In this document: piece after piece, positions 16,160-22,957 of the stretch
Layout: each line of letters begins with the position of its first letter
How positions within the stretch are numbered: position 1 is the first letter of the stretch
Assembly: GCA_045636065.1 (NCBI GenBank)
Contig: JAZTWW010000036.1
Location: forward strand, 62,001-126,000
From: RGIG5050 sp045636065
GTDB lineage: Bacteria > Verrucomicrobiota > Kiritimatiellia > RFP12 > UBA1067
Reading direction: 5' to 3'
Length of the DNA stretch: 64,000 bases
Notes under the pieces: generated by a model
What the model saw: the letters and a program-made list of their open reading frames with translations, nothing else
What the model was told of the DNA's origin: nothing
The model's database searches: none
Program-made: the position numbers and the translations under genes

Positions 16160-16166
16160 ATCCCGC

Positions 16167-19097
16167 ATGGATACAAATACGAATCCGCTTTATGAAGTAA
16201 TTGTGGTCGGTGGTGGCCACGCCGGTGCCGAGGCGGCGCTAGCTGCAGCCAGGATGGGCAGAAAAACGCTCCTTGTGACATCGCGAAAGGATGCAATCGC
16301 GCGGATGCCGTGCAACCCCTCGATAGGCGGTCTGGCCAAGAGTCATCTTGTCTTTGAGCTTGATGCAATGGGTGGTGAGATGGGGTTCAACGCCGACATG
16401 ACCGCATTGCAGGAGAAGACTTTGAATATGAGCAAGGGCCCTGCCGTCCAGGCGACAAGGGCACAGTGCGACAAGTTAAGGTATGCCGCACGGATGCAGA
16501 AGGTTATTGAATCGGAGTCAAACCTATCGGTGCTCGAGGATACCGTCGAGTCGATCATCTGTACAAGGGTAGAGACATTCCATCATCCCGAGATATCCAA
16601 AGATCCCGAGACATCCCATCATAAGGGCAAAGAAGCTGGCCCTGAAGATGAAGGATCATGCATCGGTGGTCAGAGCGTAGATGAGAAAATGAGCAACCTA
16701 CCCGATGAGCCCCTTGCACGTCCAGATGACCCCCTTGCAACTAAGGAGTATACCCAATTACCACCCAACGAACGGCGAGAGCTGTTTACGGCAATAGGAG
16801 TTGTGACAAAGTCGAACGGTAAAATATATGGGCGAAAAATAGTCGTAACATCCGGAACATCCTTGCGCGGACGCATATGGATAGGCAAGCAATCCGAATC
16901 AAGCGGAGGTGACGGACGGACTTCATCCGAAGGTTTGTCGAAATCGCTCTCCGAATTGGGCTTTAAGCTTATCAGGCTTAAAACAGGCACGCCACCTCGC
17001 CTTCTTGCATCTAGTATAGATTATTCGAAACTAAAGCCGATGTGCGGTGATTCGAATCCGAGAGTCTTTTCATGGCGAACTAAAACACTTCTTAAAAATA
17101 AAAACAATACTCATACAATTTCGTCAAACCAGGACGATGGCAACCGATTCACCCCGTCAGAAAGCAGCGTACCCAATAGGTCAAATGTTGAAGCATTTTG
17201 TTCCACGTGGAACAGCCAGGACCAGGGATTTACCTATCCAGACGCTTGCTCATATGAAGCTCATGGAGACGAGGTTAAAGGATCGGATATAGCTGGATTC
17301 GAGAGTTCAGCTGAACAGCATTACCACGATGACGACAAGACAATTGGAAATTATGTATCGGCTGCAGCTGGATATACTAGTTCTGTTGAACTTCATTGCC
17401 ACAACGGAGTGCATGTCATCGGAGAAGACAGATCTAAGGCTGCTGAATATGCGTGTTCTGTAGAAGAGGGTTGCCACCACGAAGAGTATGATACTATTAG
17501 AGAAAATGAATCTAAAACTGCTGAGTATGAGTCTTCTCGTGAACAGCCATACAGCGGTCATCGGCATGTAAATACCGATGATGAATCTGAAGCTAAAACT
17601 CAGGGTTTGTTGCCATATCATATAGAGTCCGAGAGACAGGCTGGAGGTTTAGATTTTGGATGTGATAAATCTTCGGATAAAGAGATAAGAATTGGCAGCT
17701 CAGAGGACGTGAAATCTGGCATTAGTTCGGCCGCCGAATTTTGTTCCACGTGGAACATGGAACAAAAGAAGATGGAATGCACGCCAGGATTCGACCGGAA
17801 ATCAGGTAATTTCAACTCAATACAATACTATGTTGCTGAGGCACAGAATAACCCATTGACTTTGAATTTGCCAATCATAGAAAAGATTAAAGGGGGTATA
17901 TGCGGTAACATGTGGAAGGTTGAAGTGGCAAAAGTAAAGGATAGTGTGAATGATGACGGTGTTGCCCGGAAAATGCCTAATATGCTCTGCTACGCAACCT
18001 TGACAAACTCCACGACACATGAAATAATACGAAGCGGGTTATCGTCGTCCGCCCTTTACGGAGGTGAAATAAGCGGTGTAGGCGTCAGATATTGCCCGAG
18101 CATCGAGGATAAAATCGTCCGTTTTGCTGGCGTCGATTCGCATCATGTGATACTCGAACCTGAGGGATTGGACGGCAAAATTGTTTACCCGAATGGGCTT
18201 TCCTGCTCTCTTCCGAGGGAGATACAGCTTGAAATGATCCACTCTGTCGAGGGACTGGAAAATGCCGAGGTCGTTTCATGGGCATACGCGATCGAATATG
18301 ACGCGATTGATGCGAGAGAGCTGAAGCATTCGCTGGAATCTAAAAGGATCGAGGGACTTTATTTTGCTGGCCAGATAAACGGCACAACAGGGTATGAAGA
18401 GGCGGCCGCCCAAGGCTTCATGGCTGGCGTTAACGCAGCATTTTCCGCTAGAGGCGAAGAACCGGTTGTGCTTAGCAGGCAAGATGCATATATAGGTGTA
18501 ATGATCGACGATTTGGTAACAAAAGGTACCGATGAGCCATACAGGATGTTCACTTCCAGGGCTGAAAGACGCCTTATTTTAAGGCAGGATAATGCGCAAT
18601 ACAGGCTTATAAACCATGCTAAGCGCATCGGCATCATCACTGAAACAAGGCTCGTTAAGGTATCTGAGAGCGCAAGATTTATCGATTCAGAGCTTGAGAG
18701 AATGTCGAAAACACATGTAAAAAACGGTAACGCAAGTCTCCTCTCCGCCCTCCAGCGGCCTGGAGTGACATATAGAAAGCTTATTGAGATGTACCCGGAG
18801 TCCTCCCCATCCGGAATGGGAGAAGTAGACGATCAAATTGCCGAACAGATTGAAATAAGGGCGAGATACGAGGGGTATATCAAGCAGGAAATGATAGCCG
18901 CAGAACGGGCAAAGCGCGAGGAATCGACGCTGATTCCGGCGTGGCTCAACTATGACAAGGTCCCTTCCCTTAGGTACGAAAGCAGGCAGAAACTCAAAGC
19001 TGCAATGCCTGAAACGCTGGCTCAGGCGGCCAGGATTCCTGGCGTAAATCCGGCCGATATAGCCCTTTTATCAGTGGCGATAAAGCGCGGGTGCTGA
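16167..19097 (+). CDS. mnmG: tRNA U34 carboxymethylaminomethyl synthase subunit MnmG, with two large insertions
   Basis: 976 residues against about 625 in typical MnmG (GidA), which with MnmE modifies U34 of certain tRNAs using FAD and folate. Core motifs are intact: FAD site VVGGGHAGAEAA, MPCNPSIGG (Cys49), RLKTGTPPRL, GVRYCPSIEDK (Cys643), YAIEYDAID and FAGQINGTTGYEEAAAQG, and the C-terminal MnmE-binding part, so it should be functional. The extra length is in two low-complexity hydrophilic insertions, about 16570-16785 (~65 residues) and 17076-17981 (~300 residues). The second has four ~25-residue degenerate repeats and two perfect parS palindromes, both translated as Cys-Ser-Thr-Trp-Asn. 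The insertions look more AT-rich than neighbouring genes. ATG 16167 is chosen because the promoter -10 ends at 16159. Confidence 0.93.
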   Translation: MDTNTNPLYEVIVVGGGHAGAEAALAAARMGRKTLLVTSRKDAIARMPCNPSIGGLAKSHLVFELDAMGGEMGFNADMTALQEKTLNMSKGPAVQATRAQCDKLRYAARMQKVIESESNLSVLEDTVESIICTRVETFHHPEISKDPETSHHKGKEAGPEDEGSCIGGQSVDEKMSNLPDEPLARPDDPLATKEYTQLPPNERRELFTAIGVVTKSNGKIYGRKIVVTSGTSLRGRIWIGKQSESSGGDGRTSSEGLSKSLSELGFKLIRLKTGTPPRLLASSIDYSKLKPMCGDSNPRVFSWRTKTLLKNKNNTHTISSNQDDGNRFTPSESSVPNRSNVEAFCSTWNSQDQGFTYPDACSYEAHGDEVKGSDIAGFESSAEQHYHDDDKTIGNYVSAAAGYTSSVELHCHNGVHVIGEDRSKAAEYACSVEEGCHHEEYDTIRENESKTAEYESSREQPYSGHRHVNTDDESEAKTQGLLPYHIESERQAGGLDFGCDKSSDKEIRIGSSEDVKSGISSAAEFCSTWNMEQKKMECTPGFDRKSGNFNSIQYYVAEAQNNPLTLNLPIIEKIKGGICGNMWKVEVAKVKDSVNDDGVARKMPNMLCYATLTNSTTHEIIRSGLSSSALYGGEISGVGVRYCPSIEDKIVRFAGVDSHHVILEPEGLDGKIVYPNGLSCSLPREIQLEMIHSVEGLENAEVVSWAYAIEYDAIDARELKHSLESKRIEGLYFAGQINGTTGYEEAAAQGFMAGVNAAFSARGEEPVVLSRQDAYIGVMIDDLVTKGTDEPYRMFTSRAERRLILRQDNAQYRLINHAKRIGIITETRLVKVSESARFIDSELERMSKTHVKNGNASLLSALQRPGVTYRKLIEMYPESSPSGMGEVDDQIAEQIEIRARYEGYIKQEMIAAERAKREESTLIPAWLNYDKVPSLRYESRQKLKAAMPETLAQAARIPGVNPADIALLSVAIKRGC
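17199..17214. other. parS site 1 (ParB-binding centromere)
   Basis: TGTTCCACGTGGAACA is a perfect 16-bp palindrome fitting the bacterial parS consensus TGTTNCACGTGNAACA. It lies inside the mnmG reading frame, in the long extra segment. ParB spreading from parS near the origin directs chromosome segregation and SMC loading; parA and parB are not in this window. Confidence 0.9.
17292..17600 (+). repeat. Four degenerate ~25-codon repeats inside the MnmG insertion
   Basis: Four units follow each other, beginning AGFESSAEQHYHDDD, AGYTSSVELHCHNGV, AEYACSVEEGCHHEE and AEYESSREQPYSGHR and ending in similar S-x-A or S-K-T motifs. The pattern is A-(G/E)-(F/Y)-x-(S/C)-S-x-E. They lie between the two parS sites and have diverged, so the duplication is not recent. 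Confidence 0.75.
17742..17757. other. parS site 2 (ParB-binding centromere)
   Basis: A second, identical TGTTCCACGTGGAACA palindrome, 543 bp after the first and in the same reading frame. The four bases before each site are also the same (attt). No third exact copy was found in the window. Confidence 0.9.
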
Positions 19098-19189
19098 GAA
19101 AGGAGCGGCTGGAAAGCGGATTAACAGGGGAATGGGGATTCGTGGGGGGTTAAAGTGAGAATTCTGGTGAATACGCTGAGAAATGGGGC

Positions 19190-19713
19190 CAGGCGGCATC
19201 CTATCGTTTCCCTGTCTATGCCTCAATCCCCCAAACAAGCGGAGCCAAGGCTGTGCAGCTGCTTCCCCTTTAAGTCGCATCAAGGCAGCAGTTTGGGCTG
19301 GAACGCAAGCAACAATGGTTTACAAGCGAATTGATGGAGGTTAAGACGGGCTCGAGATTAGCCTCAATAAGCCCGGCATGAGATTAGTTGCTGTCAAACG
19401 GAACCCCCATAAGGCTTGCAGGCCTTTTCGACACGGCGACGTTTCGCCGAGCCGGTGCGGCACATCCGCACATGAACAAACTCTTTTGGCGAAGGCGAAT
19501 CTGAGCGAGGGCCCGAAAAAACTTTATCATACAAATAAACTTACGGGCCCGAGCGCTCGCCGTGTCGACAAAAGGCCGGAAAGCCTCAGAGATCAAGCGC
19601 GTAAGCCTCGCCTCGCCGCACCCACCTAGGACAGCCCACGCATTGCGCTGCGTGCTTCTCCAAACTGCGCCCCTATGCCCCACATCGGAAGCGGGCTGCG
19701 CCCTTTGCGGAGC
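19190..19713 (-). repeat. Dispersed intergenic repeat, copy 2, with a different internal inverted repeat
   Basis: On the minus strand this matches copy 1 (6783-7082) at both ends: 19713-19640 matches 6783-6858 and about 19325-19190 matches about 6961-7082. The centre is longer and unrelated in sequence but is again a large inverted repeat: aggccttttcgacacggcga near 19420-19440 pairs with tcgccgtgtcgacaaaaggcc near 19557-19577, with an inner gggccc pair around an AT-rich loop. No gene with a plausible start is present in this region. Confidence 0.7.
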
Positions 19714-20050
19714 CCCAACTGATATAACTTCAAATTATCAACAGTTTTCAAATGTATCCCGCAAACATTATGCGACGTTGTTGATAATTCAGAATATCGC
19801 TTTTCCCCTTTATTTACTGGGGTTTCGTACACCTCACCAATCCTTGGCAAGCAAAAGATATGAAAAAAACGATGGAAGTTGTCAACGAGTTATCAACAGC
19901 TTTTGACAATAACGACCATTCTCTCCAAAATCTCAATCAAAACTGTCCAAATATTGAGAAATGAATGAGACTCGTTTGGTATTTTCTCCGCCAGGTATCT
20001 GCTAAACTGTTGCGCGTCGGGAGAAACCGGCCAAATCGAAAGGAGTAAAA
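19714..20050. other. AT-rich non-coding region with DnaA boxes downstream of mnmG
   Basis: Three perfect TTATCAACA boxes lie at 19735-19743 (+), 19779-19787 (-) and 19890-19898 (+), with a near match ttgtcaacg at 19879-19887. The 16-mer gttatcaacagctttt here (from 19889) is also found at 15901, so the same box context flanks both sides of mnmG. No gene is seen; the final 12 bases contain the ribosome-binding site of the next gene. Confidence 0.65.
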
Positions 20051-20665
20051 ATGGAAGAGACGAATGAAAATGCCAACCAGAGGGTGCCGTACGGCCTCAA
20101 GCCGTCGCTTGCCTTCTACCATCAGAACCTTAAAGGGAACGGATGTGCGCTAAAGCTGGAGCTTACGCCAGCAGGCGGTTCTGCCCCGGGCTATGTTTAT
20201 GCGACATTCGCTTCTCAGGCGACGCTGATGGGAAAGGATTTCACGGGCCGGCCGAGCAGTGCAACGTTTGACTGGAAGAATTCCATCACCGTTAAACTGG
20301 ACATAGGCGATCTCACCGAGATGATAATGGTCTTCAGGGGAATCAAGGAGAGTATCGAGGATGGGAGAGGCCTCTACCATCAGAGCGGGAAAGGTGTCAC
20401 AATCATAAGGCTTGAGCACGCCATCGATCCCGTTCCCGGGTATGTGTTCGGTGTATCGAGGAAGCCTCCTGAGAGCGACAATGTCGTAAGGCACATGATA
20501 ATGCTGTCCATTTCGGAGGCGATGTCGCTTTCGCTTGCCCTGGAATCGATGCTCGGCATTATAGCCTTCGGGATTCCGAGGGAGCCTCCGCCGGCTCCTC
20601 CGCGCGATAGGGGCGGCTTTGCCGGTTATGGGGCAAGGGGCACGGCAAGCGCGATGAGCCGGTAG
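20051..20665 (+). CDS. Protein of unknown function next to the origin region
   Basis: 204 residues, no signal peptide and no membrane segment. I do not recognise it with confidence. Conserved-looking blocks are PSLAFYHQNLKGNGCALKLEL, TFDWKNSITVKLDIGDL and MIMVFRGIKESIEDGRGLYH, and GVTIIRLEHAIDPVPGYVF, an alternating beta pattern, followed by a helical segment and a Pro/Gly/Arg-rich tail (PREPPPAPPRDRGGFAGYG). Compact beta domains with a disordered tail are seen in single-strand DNA- or RNA-binding proteins of Whirly/MRP type; that is only a guess. ATG 20051 is preceded by AAAGGAG at good spacing. A long inverted repeat follows the stop. Confidence 0.75.
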   Translation: MEETNENANQRVPYGLKPSLAFYHQNLKGNGCALKLELTPAGGSAPGYVYATFASQATLMGKDFTGRPSSATFDWKNSITVKLDIGDLTEMIMVFRGIKESIEDGRGLYHQSGKGVTIIRLEHAIDPVPGYVFGVSRKPPESDNVVRHMIMLSISEAMSLSLALESMLGIIAFGIPREPPPAPPRDRGGFAGYGARGTASAMSR

Positions 20666-20677
20666 TGCAAGTGGTTG

Positions 20678-20813
20678 CGCGCGCCGCCCGGAGCGGACGG
20701 GATGATCTTGTCTGATGCAGAAGCCCTATAATGGGGGAAGTTTTTCATTGCTCTATCGCCGAACAGAAACACATGCATCAGACCTTCCGGCTGTCCGCAC
20801 GGGCGGCGCGCTT
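20678..20813 (+). ncRNA. Long inverted repeat: candidate structured RNA or terminator
   Basis: gcgcgccgcccg / cgggcggcgcgc close a long helix, extended by gcggac / gtccgc and, inside a bulge, by gtctgatgca / tgcatcagac (10 bp). The unpaired centre of about 55 nt contains ctataatggggg. The outer right arm is followed by ttttatg, so it can serve as a terminator for the gene ending at 20665. The long rod with a central bubble also resembles 6S-type RNAs in outline, but I see no clear promoter for an independent RNA. Confidence 0.4.
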
Positions 20814-20849
20814 TTATGCGTCACGCCCGCCAAGCCAGTCAATTCGCTG

Positions 20850-20878
20850 TTGCGTGAAATGGCGGAGTGTAGTATAAT
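20850..20878 (+). promoter_or_regulatory. Promoter of the TIM-barrel glycosidase-like gene
   Basis: TTGCGT (20850-20855), 17-nt spacer, TATAAT (20873-20878). The ATG at 20885 is six nt after the -10, at the expected +1, so the mRNA should be leaderless. Confidence 0.75.
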
Positions 20879-20884
20879 TGCCGC

Positions 20885-21970
20885 ATGAAAACTGCACAAG
20901 GGCTATCTTCAATTGTGGCGGCGGCCGTTCTGGCGGCCGGGACGGCGGCGCATGGCGGCGAAATCCGCGCCATGATGATAAAGCTCGGCAACAATCTCCA
21001 CGCCGAGCCGCTTTACCCCGATTATGTGCCTGTCACCCACCGCGACAGGGAGCGGGCGCTTTCCGCCACATTGCGCTTCGACGAGGATGTGTGGCGCGAA
21101 GTCACGGCCAGAATGGCGGAGAAGGGGTTCAACATGGTGGTTCTCGCCCTTGGCGAGGGCGTGGTCTACCCCAGCCATCCCGAGCTTGCGGTGGAAGGGT
21201 CGTGGAGCGCCGGGAAGCTTAAAGCCGAGCTTAAGCGCCTTAGGGATCTTGGGCTTGAGCCGATTCCGAAGGTGAACTTCTCCACCGCTCACGACACATG
21301 GCTCAAGGAATACCACCGAATGGTCTCGACTAAGCGCTACTATGAGGTGTGCGCCGATTTGATCCGCGACATAGCCGAGCTCTTCGACCACCCGCGCTTC
21401 ATCCATCTCGGCTACGACGAGGAGATGCCGATTGCGCAGGAGCGGAGCGCCTACATGGTCGTTAGGCAGGGCGAGCTCTGGTGGCACGATTTCGACTTCC
21501 TGCGCCGCGAGGTGGAGAAGAACGGTGCGTGCGCATGGATATGGAGCGACTACATGTGGCATCACCGTGAAGAGTTCCTCCGCAGGATGCCGAAGAGCGT
21601 CCTGCAGAGCAACTGGTACTACAGGACGGACTTTTCCGATGAGATATGCGATCGCACCCGGATGGAAAGCCGCATTATGGCCGCTGCATGGCCGGAGAGC
21701 GTTGCGGGGCCATCGGCCTTCCTTGACCTTGAAGAGGCGCTCTACGATCAGGTGCCGTGCGGCTCGATCTGGGCCACGGAGGACAACATGGCAGCCCTGG
21801 TTCCCTTCTGCCGCGGACATATCGGCGCACCGCGCCTCAAGGGCTTTCTGATGGCCCCATGGCTCATGACGATCCGAGAGAACCGTGAAGCCCTGCTCAA
21901 GGCCGTCGATATCGCAGCCGACGCATTCAACCTCCCGGAGAACGTTCCTCCGGAGCAGCCCAGTACTTGA
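20885..21970 (+). CDS. Secreted TIM-barrel protein related to family 20 glycosidases
   Basis: 361 residues with an N-terminal signal peptide (ending GTAAHG). The body looks like a (beta/alpha)8 glycosidase barrel: GFNMVVLALGEGV, LKRLRDLGLEPIPKVNFSTAH and FIHLGYDEEMP. The last motif has the Asp-Glu pair in the same setting as the HxGxDE motif of GH20 hexosaminidases, but the protein is shorter and lacks their N-terminal domain. It is followed 15 nt later by a GH16 gene and then a GH20 gene, which suggests a small exported glycan-degrading cluster. Substrate is unknown. It has its own promoter and apparently no leader. Confidence 0.75.
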   Translation: MKTAQGLSSIVAAAVLAAGTAAHGGEIRAMMIKLGNNLHAEPLYPDYVPVTHRDRERALSATLRFDEDVWREVTARMAEKGFNMVVLALGEGVVYPSHPELAVEGSWSAGKLKAELKRLRDLGLEPIPKVNFSTAHDTWLKEYHRMVSTKRYYEVCADLIRDIAELFDHPRFIHLGYDEEMPIAQERSAYMVVRQGELWWHDFDFLRREVEKNGACAWIWSDYMWHHREEFLRRMPKSVLQSNWYYRTDFSDEICDRTRMESRIMAAAWPESVAGPSAFLDLEEALYDQVPCGSIWATEDNMAALVPFCRGHIGAPRLKGFLMAPWLMTIRENREALLKAVDIAADAFNLPENVPPEQPST

Positions 21971-21985
21971 CGGATTCCATCTGGT

Positions 21986-22879
21986 ATGGTGCGGCCCGCT
22001 AGACAATTCCGCCATGGCGCCATAGCGCCTATCATTGCCGTTTCGGCGGCGATGCTGGCGTTTAATGCCGTGTTCGCTGCCCCATCCGCCCGTGCACGCG
22101 CGTCCAGGGCTGCGCCTAAGCCGACATGGAAACTCAAGTTCACCGAGAATTTCGACGGTACCCGCCTCAACGAAAGGCTCTGGAGCAGGATGGAAGGCAA
22201 CCCGGCGGGGCCGGATTGGCAGAAGAATCTGTCGCTTCGCCCAGACCTTGTGGAGGTCAAGCGCGGTGAACTTATCGTAAGGGGCGTAAAGAACGACGAC
22301 ACATCGGCTGATCCTCGCCGCGTTCTCGCAGGCGGCATAACAACCAAGGGCCTTATGAACATGAAGTACGGCAAGGTGGAGCTGCGCGTTATGATCGAAG
22401 GCCAGAAGGGCGCGTGGCCCGCGATATGGATGATGCCCGAAAAACCGATCGGGATATGGCCGGCATGCGGCGAGATCGATATCATGGAGCATCTTGCAAG
22501 CGACAAGTTCGTCTACCAGACGGTGCATTCAACATGGACGCAGAGTCATCCGAACGACCCGCCGCGCGGCGGTACGGGACCGATAAAGCCTGGCGACTGG
22601 AACGTCTATGCGCTTGAATGGACGCCGGAGAGGATAGTATGGCGCGTTAACGGGAAGGAGACGCATTCCTATCCGAAAAAGGGCGACAGCCGTGAGCGCT
22701 GGCCGTGGGATCAGCCGATGTACCTAATGATAGACATGCAGCTTGGCGGGCAATGGGCCGGGCAGGTCGATGAATCGACGCTGCCTGTGGAAATGCGCGT
22801 GGACTGGGTCAAGCTCTACCAGCTGTCGATAGACGGCAAACGCGTAAGCGAATACACCCGCCCCGGCAGCCGCAAATAA
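21986..22879 (+). CDS. Secreted GH16-family glucanase-type glycoside hydrolase
   Basis: 297 residues. A basic N-terminus and hydrophobic stretch (IIAVSAAMLAFNAVFA) form a signal peptide. The GH16 catalytic motif ExDxxE is intact as GEIDIMEH (Glu163, Asp165, Glu168), in a beta-jelly-roll context: KFTENFDGTRL, KYGKVELRVMIEG, AWPAIWMMP, NVYALEWTPERIVWRVNG, MYLMIDMQLGG. GH16 members cleave beta-1,3- or mixed-linked glucans, agar or carrageenan; laminarinase-like is most likely but not certain. It begins 15 nt after the previous stop without an obvious Shine-Dalgarno, so it may depend on translational coupling. Confidence 0.9.
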   Translation: MVRPARQFRHGAIAPIIAVSAAMLAFNAVFAAPSARARASRAAPKPTWKLKFTENFDGTRLNERLWSRMEGNPAGPDWQKNLSLRPDLVEVKRGELIVRGVKNDDTSADPRRVLAGGITTKGLMNMKYGKVELRVMIEGQKGAWPAIWMMPEKPIGIWPACGEIDIMEHLASDKFVYQTVHSTWTQSHPNDPPRGGTGPIKPGDWNVYALEWTPERIVWRVNGKETHSYPKKGDSRERWPWDQPMYLMIDMQLGGQWAGQVDESTLPVEMRVDWVKLYQLSIDGKRVSEYTRPGSRK

Positions 22880-22922
22880 TCCCTGGTCGGCAGACCGCCG
22901 CGCCTTCAAGCATGCTTGAGCC

Positions 22923-22951
22923 TTGACTTGGGAGGGGGAATGCCATATAAT
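22923..22951 (+). promoter_or_regulatory. Promoter of the GH20 gene
   Basis: TTGACT (22923-22928), 17-nt spacer, TATAAT (22946-22951). The ATG at 22958 follows after six nt, which predicts a leaderless mRNA. Confidence 0.8.
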
Positions 22952-22957
22952 ATCGGC

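Larger units (their letters stand above)
15841..16166. other. Divergent intergenic region at the strand switch (candidate oriC)
   Basis: All genes to the left run on the minus strand and all to the right on the plus strand, so replication forks leaving this point would be co-directional with every gene in the window. It contains one perfect DnaA box (15902-15910), a one-mismatch box in the other orientation (15997-16005) and AT-rich DNA between them (about 15925-16010). Two divergent promoters flank it. There are fewer boxes here than at 9186-9259, so its origin status rests mainly on gene orientation. Confidence 0.55.

Noticed and set aside
16131..16166. TTG at 16131 as the start of mnmG
   Set aside because: This TTG is the -35 element of a good promoter and the -10 ends at 16159, so translation cannot begin there on that transcript.
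19378..19906. Short open frames on both strands in the region after mnmG
   Set aside because: They lie in the second repeat copy and its hairpin; no start signals or family resemblance.
20909..22528. 539-codon open frame on the minus strand over the glycosidase genes
   Set aside because: It is antisense to two genes with clear signal peptides and catalytic motifs; its translation has no recognisable domain.
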